This document shows, in pieces, positions 37,387 through 47,272 of a stretch of DNA of 64,000 nt. Source of the DNA: Ignavibacteria bacterium (GTDB taxonomy: Bacteria; Bacteroidota; Ignavibacteria; Tepidaquicellales; Tepidaquicellaceae). Below the pieces are notes generated by a model. That model saw only the letters and a program-made list of their open reading frames with translations, did no database searches and had not been told where the DNA came from. The stretch is from positions 186,001 to 250,000 of the forward strand of contig JADJYU010000005.1 in the NCBI GenBank assembly GCA_016719565.1, read 5' to 3'. Made by a program: the position numbers and the translations under genes. Numbering within the stretch: position 1 is the first letter of the stretch; every line of letters starts with the position of its first letter.

Positions 37387-39453
37387 TTATTTGATAAGCA
37401 TCATTTTTGATGTCAGTATTTCTTCTCCGAATTCCAGTGTGTAAAAATAAACACCCGAAGAAAATTTATCAGCATTCCATACTATTTCATAAATCCCTTC
37501 CCCTAAAATATTCATATTCAGTACGTCAACAAGTATTCCCGCGGAATTAAAGATCCTTATAATCGCCTGTCCGTTGAAATTCTTATTAACAATAAATTTA
37601 ATAGTAGTGACCGGATTAAATGGATTAGGATAATTTCCAATCAGCTTGTAATTTTCAACAATGCTGATATTATTATTTACATTCTCTTCATTGCCAATTA
37701 TTGTATTCGGATTCCCAAAGCTTGTAAATGGACTGATCACACCATATGCAATACTGAGACTTATGATCTGCTGCTTTAAAGCGATAGCTTCAGGTGAGAT
37801 CGGGATCAGGGAATAATATAAAATCAGCAGGTTCTCTATTTTTTGCTTCGCCCATATTTTTGTCAAAAACTGATATCTTACATCGGGTGTATCTATCCTG
37901 TTAATGATATACTGATATGAAACAGGCTGGTTAAAAGCTCTGCCGGATAAAGTAACATTCATCGGTCCTGTTTCAGTATATCTTCCGGTAACAAACATCT
38001 GCTGTCCTATATAAAGATTCTGAAGCGGCTCAGGATAAACATTATTTATAAATGGAGATGAAAACGTTATTTCCGGACTAAGAAGAACAGGATTTTTAAT
38101 TCTCAGATAAAAATTAGTAATTCTTGTTTCAAGCTCTTCATTTAAAAGAAACTCAGCATAACCATTATTCTGCGAAGACATAAGAGTCAGTAGTTGCTGG
38201 TCAACATCCGTTCCGATACCGAAAGAATAAAGGAATATCTCCGTTTCAGTAGATTCAATAAGATTATAAACATGTGTCAGAAGCTGCGGAGTATTTGTAA
38301 TCCCAACAGTTGCCATTCCGTCAGTTAAAAAAATAATTATATTTGCTGTGCTGTCATTTGCGACATTGAACTGCGGAACTGCAGTTGAGAATGCTCCGGA
38401 AATATTTGTTCCACCGCCGGCATTGATATTGTTTATATGAGTCAGAGCAGAGTCCCTGTTCTGAATAGAATACAAAACGTGATTATTCCTGAAATTATAA
38501 ACGTTGCTTTCAAAATCCACTATATTAAATTTATCTCCTTCATTAAGATTATTAACAATAAATTTAGCCGCATTTTTTGCCTGTGTGATCTTCGTACCAG
38601 ACATACTTCCGGATCTGTCAAGTATCAGCGTAAATACTTTTTTAATGACCTCCGCAGTACTGCCGGGATTCGGCTCTGCGATGAACATAAAAAATCCTCC
38701 GAGTGAATCAGGAAGCTGACCATCTGGAATTTTGGTGCTGTAGCTGTATAATCCAAGCTGACTTAAATTTAGAGAATACTTGATCTTATAATTTACTGCC
38801 GGAATTGCAGTGTACTGATTACTTACTATTGTAGCCGAATTACCGTTATTGATTATCTGTGTAAGCGGATTTGTACTGACGAGTCTGATGCTGTCAATTG
38901 TCCGCGGAGAAGTTAAATTAAAAGTCATCTCCTGTGATTCGATTGTTTGATTTTGTATCAGTCTGTAATCATTCGGATAATCGAAATACACATTTCCAAA
39001 ATCATAACTCAAGAGCTGTACATAAGTCAACTCAACAATTAATGAAGAGTCGGCTTTTAACAATTGAGTGATTGGAAAAAATAACGGAGTCGCTCCGAGA
39101 AAATTCCGCAGGTTCTGATTCATCGTACCGCCGGGTAAAGTAGTATCCTGCGGACTTGGTGAGATCGGAGCCAGGAACCATTCACCGTTGATTTTCCATC
39201 TTAGACCGGTTGCGCTCGCGCCCTGCGGCAATGGAAATGCAAAAGTTACTAATTTGTCTGATCCGAGATTGTTTAAAAAAAGCTGTCTGGTTTTTGTAAC
39301 GGATACCTGTAATTCTACAGATACATTAATATTACTTGAAGTTAACTTCAGATATGTTCCGAGAGATGCATTGACAACGCCAACGCCGTTTGAGTAAACA
39401 TTTGAGAAGGTAAACAAGAATAATATTAAAAATATTAACTTTCTCATTTTCAA
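37387..39453 (-). CDS. VIT/VWA-domain secreted protein with type IX sorting signal
   Basis: 688 residues. There is a signal peptide, a VIT-like beta domain (about 30-230), and a von Willebrand A domain (about 270-440) with a complete MIDAS (DRSGSMSG, GGTN, TDG), so it probably binds metal-dependently to a partner. A linker domain follows, and the C-terminal sorting module (YPNPFNPVTTIKF ... GVYFYTLEF, ending MMLIK). A GGGAGG ribosome site precedes the ATG. It resembles inter-alpha-trypsin inhibitor heavy-chain-like bacterial proteins; the ligand is unknown. It is likely surface-exposed. Confidence 0.93.
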   Translation of the reverse strand: MKMRKLIFLILFLFTFSNVYSNGVGVVNASLGTYLKLTSSNINVSVELQVSVTKTRQLFLNNLGSDKLVTFAFPLPQGASATGLRWKINGEWFLAPISPSPQDTTLPGGTMNQNLRNFLGATPLFFPITQLLKADSSLIVELTYVQLLSYDFGNVYFDYPNDYRLIQNQTIESQEMTFNLTSPRTIDSIRLVSTNPLTQIINNGNSATIVSNQYTAIPAVNYKIKYSLNLSQLGLYSYSTKIPDGQLPDSLGGFFMFIAEPNPGSTAEVIKKVFTLILDRSGSMSGTKITQAKNAAKFIVNNLNEGDKFNIVDFESNVYNFRNNHVLYSIQNRDSALTHINNINAGGGTNISGAFSTAVPQFNVANDSTANIIIFLTDGMATVGITNTPQLLTHVYNLIESTETEIFLYSFGIGTDVDQQLLTLMSSQNNGYAEFLLNEELETRITNFYLRIKNPVLLSPEITFSSPFINNVYPEPLQNLYIGQQMFVTGRYTETGPMNVTLSGRAFNQPVSYQYIINRIDTPDVRYQFLTKIWAKQKIENLLILYYSLIPISPEAIALKQQIISLSIAYGVISPFTSFGNPNTIIGNEENVNNNISIVENYKLIGNYPNPFNPVTTIKFIVNKNFNGQAIIRIFNSAGILVDVLNMNILGEGIYEIVWNADKFSSGVYFYTLEFGEEILTSKMMLIK

Positions 39454-39716
39454 TACCTCCCTTTGAATTTCCTTTATAAAATTTTACTTTAAATTGTTTC
39501 AATTGCATTTTAAATAAGTTTATTTCACAAATCAAGATATTAATTTAAGTCACATGTAAACGCAGTATCATCTTTTCAAAACATTTTAAACTTACGGTTA
39601 TAAATCAGAAAACAAATCAATATCATAAAAAAATTAAATTTGTATTTTGATGAAAATTAATCTGTTACTTGATAAACAAAATTTCCAACAGACACATTGG
39701 GATTGTAATAATTTCA

Positions 39717-40530
39717 ATGAAAACTGTTCTTGTTGTTTTTATTATTCTTCAACTGACTTTATTTTCCGAAAAGGAAATTGATGTTTCATTTGATGAGCAA
39801 TTTTTGTTATTAGTGTTTGCAGGCTTCATAGCTCAAATGATTGATGGTGCATTGGGAATGGCTTACGGAGTGAGCTGTACATCTTTTTTACTGAATTTCG
39901 GAGTACCGCCTGTACTGGCATCTGCAAGCGTTCATACTGCTGAAGTATTTACAACCGGTGTATCGGGATTATCGCACTTATTCCTGAAGAATGTAAATTT
40001 GAAGTTATTTCTCAGACTTGCAATTCCCGGAGTAATAGGTTCCGTTACGGGAGCTTATATATTGTCAAACGTTCTTGACGGAGGTTTTATAAAACCATAT
40101 GTGTCAGCATATTTATTTTTGATCGGGGTTTTTATTTTAATAAAGAGTTTTAAAGTCATTAAGCCTAAGAGCGAATCAAACACAGTTTCCGCTAGGATTA
40201 GCAGGAGGTTTCTTTGATTCAATAGGCGGAGGCGGATGGGGTCCGATAGTTACATCAAATCTGATTTTGCGCGGTGAAACGCCAAAGGAAACTGTCGGGA
40301 CGGTTAATACGGCAGAATTTTTTGTAACTTTTTTCAGCACCGGAGTTTTTCTGTTTTTTGTCGGAGTCGACAGCTGGAAAATAATAGTGGCGTTAATTGT
40401 CGGAGGAGTTATTGCAGCACCTTTCGGAGCATTGATGGCAAAAAAAATGAATCCGAGAATATTAATGCTGATTGTAGGAATAGTAATAATTATAACTTCA
40501 TCCTACACAATTTATAAAAGTATCAGCTGA
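39717..40530 (+). CDS. TauE/SafE-type permease, frame broken near 40187
   Basis: About 270 residues after repair. Both halves of the family repeat are seen: GFIAQMIDGALGMAYGVSCTSFLL in the first and PLGLAGGFFDSIGGGGWGPIVTSNLIL in the second, with about eight membrane helices. Members export sulfite or other organosulfur anions. The frame changes at 40186-40188: one T too many (or two bases missing) separates SESNTV from PLGLAGG. The ATG at 39717 is preferred to a TTG at 39669, which only adds a polar segment. Confidence 0.88.
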
Positions 40531-40586
40531 TATTATTACAACAGATTAAATTTTTAAAATACTATTTAATAAACTAACTTTAATCC

Positions 40587-40976
40587 ATGAAATCATTAAA
40601 TGTTTTAGAATTTAAGTACACTTATTATATTTTATTTTTATTGCTCTTATTTGCTGGAGGATGCTCTTCTTCTCAATCTACTATGTACAAACCTTCAGAC
40701 GGTGAAGCCGGATGGAATGTTGATGTTACAAAGAAAGACGGGTTGACAGATGAATTTATCTGTAAGATAAACGGCACAACAGTTATAACAGCTTCATTTC
40801 CATTCATCGGAGATAATTTTGATAAGAGCGGCACATATAAAGGTAAGAATGTTAAGATGAACGGATATAAAAGTTCTACAAACTCAACAGGCGCAGATGG
40901 TAAAGTTCAGAGTACAGACAAATTCCAGATAAGAGTTTTTATTGATGATCAGCTTGTGGATAAATTTGATTTCTAA
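40587..40976 (+). CDS. Small lipoprotein of unknown function
   Basis: 129 residues. Leader YILFLLLLFAGGC carries the lipobox (Cys near 26). The mature part is a beta-rich, lysine-containing domain (TDEFICKINGTTVITASFP, KVQSTDKFQIRVFIDDQLVDKFDF). No family recognised. It follows the permease gene by 56 bases. Confidence 0.8.
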   Translation: MKSLNVLEFKYTYYILFLLLLFAGGCSSSQSTMYKPSDGEAGWNVDVTKKDGLTDEFICKINGTTVITASFPFIGDNFDKSGTYKGKNVKMNGYKSSTNSTGADGKVQSTDKFQIRVFIDDQLVDKFDF

Positions 40977-41134
40977 AAACTTTTATTCAGGTATTTTTTT
41001 ATTAAATTTTTTTCAGATCTATATTTTTTATTAATTTCCTGAATGCAGGACAGAAGTACGTATTTATATTATTTTAATCAAATTATGTGCTTTAAATTTT
41101 TCTTTTAATCCGATAACTTTCAAAAACAAATTAA

Positions 41135-42274
41135 ATGCTGAAAATATTTGCCCAGGATCTGAAAGCTATCCGTGAGAAGAAAAACATTACCTTAAAATCC
41201 ATATCCCAGCAGACACGTTTAAACATGACCACTCTTGAAAACCTTGAGAGCGGCGATTACACTTTTCAGCCACAGGCGTATATAAGAGCTTTTCTGAAAC
41301 AATATATAGCCTGCTTAGAAATTGATGTGGATGAGACTTTGTTTGAATATGATCTTGCAAGAAGCGGTAAGTATAAATCCAGCAGATCGGAAGAAGAAAT
41401 AAAGAGACAAAATGAAGAAGCTGAAAGATTAATTGCTGAGGAAGAAGCTTTATCGGGAGATTCCGAAGAAATAATTTCCATAGAGGAGGGCGAACTGGCC
41501 TCTAACAATACTGAAGATGAATCCGTGAAAAAACCTGCCGGCGGAATTAAAGTATTGAAGATCAATCCTGACGGCGATAATCTGACAAAAGGAGATCCGA
41601 CAAATATACGTTCTAAGAACACCGTGAAATCAAACGTAAGTTTAAATTCCGGTGGAGCAGGTTCAGGCACTGAAAGCATTCGAAGAACCGTCAAAACTCA
41701 GGATGGAAAACCTTCAGGAGATGTTTCAAAACCTGCCGAAAAAAAATCATTCTCATTTTCATTTCTCGGCTCGCGTGTCTTCAGAAATGTAATGTTAATT
41801 CTTTTTATTGTACTTGCACTGGCAGGACTTTATTCTCTTGTAAATATTTTATTCTTAGAAGGCGGAAATGACAATCCCGAGATCATAAGACAGAATTTCG
41901 ATGACGTTGTAAAAGAGCAGGAAAAAAAATTACTAGGTAAAAAAACCGAAGAGGAAATTCAGGATTCGATAAGAAAAGCGCAGGAAGAACTGACCGCTTC
42001 CAGAGATTCCATCTCACTCAGTGTAACAGCCCTAACCGAAAGCGTTTATTTTATCGTTACAGATTCTTCTAATTATTCAAGACCTGATAAATTCACTGTT
42101 AAGCCGAAAGAAGTAAAATCATTCAGAGCCGCCAAGTCATTTCATATTTCTGCTGCAAATACAAAAAGTATAAAGGTCTCGCTTAACGGCAATCCTGTTA
42201 AATTTGAAAAAAATGCAGTAAGCAAAATTAAATTAACCAAGGACGGAGTTTCAGGAAATACTTCCCCTCAATAA
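41135..42274 (+). CDS. RodZ-like helix-turn-helix membrane protein
   Basis: 379 residues. An N-terminal Xre-type HTH (residues 5-70, LKAIREKKNITLKSISQQTRLNMTTLENLESGDYTFQPQ) is followed by a long acidic/low-complexity linker, one membrane helix (about 225-250, FRNVMLILFIVLALAGLYSLVNILFL) and a C-terminal DUF4115 domain. RodZ of this plan links the cytoskeleton MreB to wall synthesis and cell shape. It lies immediately upstream of ligA (35 bases). Confidence 0.88.
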   Translation: MLKIFAQDLKAIREKKNITLKSISQQTRLNMTTLENLESGDYTFQPQAYIRAFLKQYIACLEIDVDETLFEYDLARSGKYKSSRSEEEIKRQNEEAERLIAEEEALSGDSEEIISIEEGELASNNTEDESVKKPAGGIKVLKINPDGDNLTKGDPTNIRSKNTVKSNVSLNSGGAGSGTESIRRTVKTQDGKPSGDVSKPAEKKSFSFSFLGSRVFRNVMLILFIVLALAGLYSLVNILFLEGGNDNPEIIRQNFDDVVKEQEKKLLGKKTEEEIQDSIRKAQEELTASRDSISLSVTALTESVYFIVTDSSNYSRPDKFTVKPKEVKSFRAAKSFHISAANTKSIKVSLNGNPVKFEKNAVSKIKLTKDGVSGNTSPQ

Positions 42275-42309
42275 ATTCAATAATTAAAACTTTTTTAAAG
42301 AAAATAGGT

Positions 42310-44325
42310 ATGCCTGCATCTTCTCAAATTTTAAAAAGAGTAAATACGCTCAGAGATAAAATTGCAGATGCAGATTACAGGTATTATACACTCGCGGATC
42401 CGGATATAGATGATTTTAGTTATGATAAAATGATGAAAGAGCTTTCGGGTCTGGAGGCTGATTTTCCTGACTTAATTACTTCCGACTCCCCTACACAAAG
42501 AGTTTCCGGCACGCCGACTTCAGTTTTTAAATCAGTGAATCACAATGTTCCGATGCTATCACTTTCAAATTCATATAACTTTGAAGAGCTTATTGAATTT
42601 GATAAAAGAGTGAAGAACATTCTCGAGACTGATGATTATGAATATGTATGCGAATTAAAATTTGACGGAATAGCTATCTCACTGACTTATCAAAAAGGTT
42701 TGCTGATCACAGGAGCTACGCGAGGTGACGGACTTACAGGCGATGACGTTACACAGAATATAAAAACAATACGGTCAATTCCTCTTTCTGTAAGAAGCGG
42801 TAAAATAAAAAACTTCGAGGTGAGAGGTGAAGTGTTTATCTGCAAGGATGACTTTCTGAAAATAAATGAAGAGCAGGAACTCAAAGGTGAAAAGTTGTTT
42901 GCTAATGCGCGTAATACTGCTGCAGGAACACTTAAATTAAAAAATACAATTACAGTTGCTTCCAGACCGCTGAATTTTTTCGCATATAATTTTTTTTCCT
43001 CTGATGTGCAGATAAAGTCGCACAATGAAGTCCTCGTAAAATTAAAGGAGCTTAAATTTCCCGTAAATAAAAAAACCGAGATTGTTAAAGATATTACAGA
43101 AGTAAAAAAATTCTGTGATAAAATAGAATTAATTAGAGATGAACTCGAATATGAAATTGACGGAGTTGTAGTAAAAGTAAATCTGCTGTCACAGCAGGAT
43201 AAACTCGGCAGCGTTTCAAGATCACCGCGGTGGGCTGTCGCATATAAATTTAAAGCAAAGGAAGCTGTCACTAAGGTCAATAAAATTTTCTGTCAGGTTG
43301 GAAGGATAGGGACAGTAACTCCGGTTGCGGACCTGCAGCCGGTCTTTCTTGCGGGTTCAACGATATCTCGTGCAACTCTGCATAATTTCGATGAGATAAA
43401 AAGAAAAGATATCCGTGAAGGCGACTATGTTAAAATCGAAAAAGGCGGGGACGTTATACCTAAAGTTCTTGAGGTAATAATTGAAAAGAGAAAAAAAGAT
43501 TCAAAGCCGTATAAGATCCCTGATAAATGTCCCGTTTGTAATACAAAGCTTGAGAAGCCTGAAGATGAAGTTTATTATTATTGTCCCAATTATAATTGTG
43601 AAGCACAGATACTCGGGAGGATCGAACATTTCGTTCACAGGAACGCGATGGAAATAGAAGGTCTCGGCACAAGTATTATTGAAATCTTTAACAAAGAAGG
43701 ACTGCTTAATAATTATGCTGATATTTATGATCTGCATAAATATAAAAAGAAAGTATTAAGTATGGAAAGATTCGGTGAGAAAAGTGTAGAGAATATTCTT
43801 AATGCAATAGAATCTTCAAAAGAAAAACCTTTTGATAAAGTTCTGTTTGGACTGGGGATACGTCATATCGGAGAAAGAACTTCCAAGATACTTTCAAAAA
43901 ATTTCGGCAGCATAGATAATATTATCAAAGCCACAGCAGATGAGATCACTGCTGTGCACGAGATCGGTCCTAAGATAGCAGAGAGCGTTGTAAAGTTTTT
44001 CAAAGATGATAAAAATCTGAATAATATTGAAAGACTGAGAAAAGCGGGATTGAAATTTGAATCTGAAAAAAAATCCGCGGGCTTTAAGATAAATGAAAAT
44101 GTAAACAATAAGACATTTGTACTTACAGGAACATTGGAAAAATATAAAAGGGAAGAAGCGCAGAAAATTATTGAAGATCTCGGTGGCAGAGTAAGTTCTT
44201 CTGTAAGTAAAAAAACTGATTATGTGCTCGCAGGCTCAGAAGCGGGAAGCAAACTTGAAAAAGCAAAATCACTCGGAGTTAAAGTTATAGATGAAAGTGA
44301 TTTTGTAAAACTTATAAAAAATTAA
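42310..44325 (+). CDS. ligA: NAD-dependent DNA ligase LigA
   Basis: 671 residues. The adenylation KFDG motif lies near 115 (ELKFDGIAISLTY), the OB fold follows, then the four-cysteine zinc finger (CPVCNTK ... CPNYNC, about 405-430), the HhH repeats (DKVLFGLGIRHIG and EIGPKIAESV) and a BRCT domain at about 595-671. It seals nicks in replication and repair. All key motifs are intact. The ATG at 42310 is four residues before the typical start of the Ia domain. Confidence 0.97.
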   Translation: MPASSQILKRVNTLRDKIADADYRYYTLADPDIDDFSYDKMMKELSGLEADFPDLITSDSPTQRVSGTPTSVFKSVNHNVPMLSLSNSYNFEELIEFDKRVKNILETDDYEYVCELKFDGIAISLTYQKGLLITGATRGDGLTGDDVTQNIKTIRSIPLSVRSGKIKNFEVRGEVFICKDDFLKINEEQELKGEKLFANARNTAAGTLKLKNTITVASRPLNFFAYNFFSSDVQIKSHNEVLVKLKELKFPVNKKTEIVKDITEVKKFCDKIELIRDELEYEIDGVVVKVNLLSQQDKLGSVSRSPRWAVAYKFKAKEAVTKVNKIFCQVGRIGTVTPVADLQPVFLAGSTISRATLHNFDEIKRKDIREGDYVKIEKGGDVIPKVLEVIIEKRKKDSKPYKIPDKCPVCNTKLEKPEDEVYYYCPNYNCEAQILGRIEHFVHRNAMEIEGLGTSIIEIFNKEGLLNNYADIYDLHKYKKKVLSMERFGEKSVENILNAIESSKEKPFDKVLFGLGIRHIGERTSKILSKNFGSIDNIIKATADEITAVHEIGPKIAESVVKFFKDDKNLNNIERLRKAGLKFESEKKSAGFKINENVNNKTFVLTGTLEKYKREEAQKIIEDLGGRVSSSVSKKTDYVLAGSEAGSKLEKAKSLGVKVIDESDFVKLIKN

Positions 44326-44338
44326 TCACCATATATAA

Positions 44339-44842
44339 TTGGCTTTTAAAATAGAAATAACGGAGTCAAAAGATAAAACGGATAAATACGAATCACTTTT
44401 GCCGCAGATCATCGCTTTAATAAGTGACGAGAATGATCTGATTGCTAATCTGGGAAATGTTTGTTCAGTTTTAAAGTATAGTTTTGAAAATTTTTTATGG
44501 GTAGGATTTTATCTGAAATGCAAAGACAATCCTGAAGAACTTGTACTCGGTCCGTTTCAGGGCAGGGTTGCATGCACCCGTATCTCTTTCGGGAAAGGAG
44601 TTTGCGGAAAAGCTGCGGAAAGTAAGAAGACTGTGATTGTTGAAAATGTCGGAGATTTTCCGGGGCACATTGTATGTGATCCATTGTCCAGATCTGAAAT
44701 TGTTGTACCGGTTATTACGGAAGGAAATGTTATAGCAGTTCTTGATATTGACAGCGGTGAATATTCCGGCTTTGATGTTACTGATAAAAAATATCTTGAA
44801 CAGATGATAGAAAATATTAAATACATTTTTTCGGGAAAGTAA
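44339..44842 (+). CDS. Free methionine-(R)-sulfoxide reductase, GAF type
   Basis: 167 residues, one GAF domain. The three cysteines that make the fRMsr active site are present in order: RVACTRI, KGVCGKA and HIVCDP, with the VVPV strand that follows. It reduces free Met-R-sulfoxide. The start is TTG at 44339, 13 bases after ligA; a frame in the same register gives no ATG. It is linked to the HU gene by four bases, so ligA, this gene and the HU pair are probably one operon. Confidence 0.93.
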   Translation: MAFKIEITESKDKTDKYESLLPQIIALISDENDLIANLGNVCSVLKYSFENFLWVGFYLKCKDNPEELVLGPFQGRVACTRISFGKGVCGKAAESKKTVIVENVGDFPGHIVCDPLSRSEIVVPVITEGNVIAVLDIDSGEYSGFDVTDKKYLEQMIENIKYIFSGK

Positions 44843-44846
44843 AATT

Positions 44847-45107
44847 ATGAATAAGAAAGAATTAATTAAGATCATTGCAGAAGATACAGGTTTTAAAAAA
44901 AGCAAATGCCGAAGCGCAGTTAATACTTCTTTTGAATTAATTTCAAAAGAACTTATGAGTGGAAAAGACATATTCATCAATGGTTTTGGTAAATTTAAGC
45001 TGAAAAGAAAAAGATGCAGGATATTCAACGACGGGGCATTTATAAATATTAATCCTCCTGAGATTGAAATTGTTTTTGAAACTGATATAAAAAGCAGTTT
45101 ACTATAA
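44847..45107 (+). CDS. HU/IHF-family DNA-binding protein
   Basis: 86 residues of the HU fold: LIKIIAEDTGFKKSKCRSAVNTSFELIS, then the body strand KDIFINGFGKFKLKRK. The DNA-gripping arms are shortened and the usual RxGRNPxTG segment is replaced (RKRCRIFNDGAFININPPEIEIVFE), so it is a diverged HU. It precedes a second HU-type gene by two bases. Confidence 0.9.
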   Translation: MNKKELIKIIAEDTGFKKSKCRSAVNTSFELISKELMSGKDIFINGFGKFKLKRKRCRIFNDGAFININPPEIEIVFETDIKSSLL

Positions 45108-45109
45108 AA

Positions 45110-45616
45110 TTGAACAGATCAGAATTAATATCAGGAGTGTCAATTCTTTGCGGTATCAGCAGACAGGAAGCTGAATTAATTTTAGACTCAATGATAGTTA
45201 ATATTTCAAGATCGCTTTTATCTGAACCGGTAGTGAAGGTAAAATCTTTCGGGGAGTTTAAGATTAATGCTGTTAGTTCAGAAGTTAATTCCGAAAGTAA
45301 AATTCATTTCACTCCGTCAGAGAAGCTTCATTCAAAAGCCAATAAGATATATGAAAACCTATCCCCTGTCAGAAAAGTATTTGACAATAATAAACTGAAT
45401 AATATTTTAAATACATTCGGGATAACTGAGTTTGAATCCGGAAAAAATATTGAAGAAATAGAATATGATGTAACAGATGAAATTATAAATTCTGAAAAAA
45501 CGGAACAGGAGAAAGAACTTCCGGAAAGACGTCTGCTTCCTGATAAAGTGATAAACCTGCACAATGACATAGTTAATTCCGGCAAACCTTCCGACAAGAA
45601 AAATCTATGGGGCTGA
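45110..45616 (+). CDS. HU-like DNA-binding protein with C-terminal tail
   Basis: 168 residues from TTG 45110. The first 85 residues follow the HU pattern (ELISGVSILCGISRQEAELILDSMI ... VKSFGEFKINAV, with an arm region that again lacks RNPxTG). The rest is a non-HU tail that is mostly acidic and probably disordered (FESGKNIEEIEYDVTDEI). A tail of this type is unusual and may recruit other factors. The stop overlaps the lnt gene (convergent) by 12 bases. Confidence 0.82.
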   Translation: MNRSELISGVSILCGISRQEAELILDSMIVNISRSLLSEPVVKVKSFGEFKINAVSSEVNSESKIHFTPSEKLHSKANKIYENLSPVRKVFDNNKLNNILNTFGITEFESGKNIEEIEYDVTDEIINSEKTEQEKELPERRLLPDKVINLHNDIVNSGKPSDKKNLWG

Positions 45617-47272
45617 TCTTTTTTCTTTCTTTAAAAAAAAGCAAATCCCGAAAATCAGTAAAGATAAGTACAGACAGTATTCAGCAAGCGCGTCTCCGTG
45701 TCTTGTGTAAAAAGTAGTTTCTTTGATCAGATCAATTTCTCTGACGATCGAAGTTTTTTCATTAATACCCGTCTGCTGAAATATTTCTCCGTACGGACTT
45801 ATAAAATCAGATATCCCTGTATTGGCGCACCTTGCGATCCATCTTCTGTTTTCTATTGCTCTGAAAACCGCAAACTGGTTATGCTGATATGTCCCAAAAA
45901 ATTTTCCCCACCATCCGTCATTAGTAATTATTACGGAAAACTCAGTTCCCTTTTTTACAAAGTTCGCAAAGAATTCCGGATAAACGGACTCATAGCATAC
46001 AGCAGTATTAAAGGTTACTTTATTCTTCAGAGTGAAATTATTTGAATCCTTCCCGATCTGCCAGCTGCCGAGCCCGACACCCCACTCTATAAGACTTTTT
46101 GTAAACGGAAATAATTCCTGATATGGCATTCTTTCGCTGCCTATCACCAGTTTTATTTTCTGATGTTTCTGATATTTATTTTTATCGGTTTCCGGTTCGA
46201 ATAAAACCGCAGTATTGTATGTATCATATTTTTTACCGGTAGACCTCATTATTTTTGCATCCACAGGCGCTTCGTCAGGGTTCTCATAATACTCAAGATC
46301 AGGCGTTCCGACAAGTATTGGTATTCCAATGCTGTCGCATAAATCTTTTAACATCAGATATTTATCTTCAAAATATTTTTCCCGGAAAAAATATGGCAGA
46401 GCTGTTTCAGGTAAAATTATTAATTCAAGATTGGGATTAGAATTATAAAGCTCTCTTATCTGCGCAGCATAACCGTTGACAAGATCATCCTGTTTGCCTC
46501 CCCATTTTAACCACGGGTTTATATTAGGCTGAATGATACCTGTATTAATTTTTCCGAGTGTCGAATCAGTAATTCTTTTTAAATCAGATAAATAAGAATT
46601 ATAAAAATTGGGAAAGAAATAGAGCAGGATCAGGCTTACAAAAACTGTAATGTTCTTTAAAGATGAGTAAGATATTTTTCTTTCAAAAATATTCCGGTAA
46701 AGAACATATATCAATACTGATATACAGCATACCCAGAATGAAACTCCGAAGATTCCGGTAATTTCTGCATACTGGATCTTAGCGGGATTATAAGTTAATG
46801 TATTCCCGGCAAAAAGCCACGGAAAATTAATCTGACCAATAGTCGAAATATATTCAAATCCTGTCCATACAACCGGAAATAAAATCAGAGTTAAAATGCT
46901 GCCGTATCTGAAATTAAATTTACTTTTAATTTTATAAAATACGATCATAGGCATTACAAAAAATAACGGATAAACAAGCAGTATAAATATTCCTCCGATT
47001 ATAAGAAACCTGTCAGCGTTTTCCCGCATACCGCTAAGCATTATCCATGAAACGGAAATTATGCAGGCTGTAAAAAATATCAGATATGATCTTATAAAAG
47101 CTGATCTGAAATTTTCTGTACGTAAGAAAATGTGAATGATTATTGCAAAAGAAATGAATATAAGAAAATTAAGATCTACCGGTGGAAATGACAGCGCGAA
47201 AAAAATACCGGCTAAGGGAATAAGAAGTTTTATTGAAACGGGTGATCCGGATAAATTTCTAAATTTGTTCAA
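45605..47272 (-). CDS. lnt: Apolipoprotein N-acyltransferase Lnt
   Basis: 555 residues: about seven membrane helices, then the periplasmic nitrilase domain. The catalytic triad is visible in order: Glu in LPETALPYF (about 287), Lys in KIKLVIGSE (about 374) and Cys in AVCYESVYPEF (about 424). It adds the third acyl chain to lipoproteins, consistent with the many lipoproteins in this window. The start overlaps the PAP2 stop by four bases (ATGA-type coupling). Confidence 0.95.
   Translation of the reverse strand: MNKFRNLSGSPVSIKLLIPLAGIFFALSFPPVDLNFLIFISFAIIIHIFLRTENFRSAFIRSYLIFFTACIISVSWIMLSGMRENADRFLIIGGIFILLVYPLFFVMPMIVFYKIKSKFNFRYGSILTLILFPVVWTGFEYISTIGQINFPWLFAGNTLTYNPAKIQYAEITGIFGVSFWVCCISVLIYVLYRNIFERKISYSSLKNITVFVSLILLYFFPNFYNSYLSDLKRITDSTLGKINTGIIQPNINPWLKWGGKQDDLVNGYAAQIRELYNSNPNLELIILPETALPYFFREKYFEDKYLMLKDLCDSIGIPILVGTPDLEYYENPDEAPVDAKIMRSTGKKYDTYNTAVLFEPETDKNKYQKHQKIKLVIGSERMPYQELFPFTKSLIEWGVGLGSWQIGKDSNNFTLKNKVTFNTAVCYESVYPEFFANFVKKGTEFSVIITNDGWWGKFFGTYQHNQFAVFRAIENRRWIARCANTGISDFISPYGEIFQQTGINEKTSIVREIDLIKETTFYTRHGDALAEYCLYLSLLIFGICFFLKKEKRSAP

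Noticed and set aside
42690..43280. Long reverse-strand frame inside ligA
   Set aside because: It lies wholly within ligA, has no recognisable domain, and reflects codon usage of the real gene.
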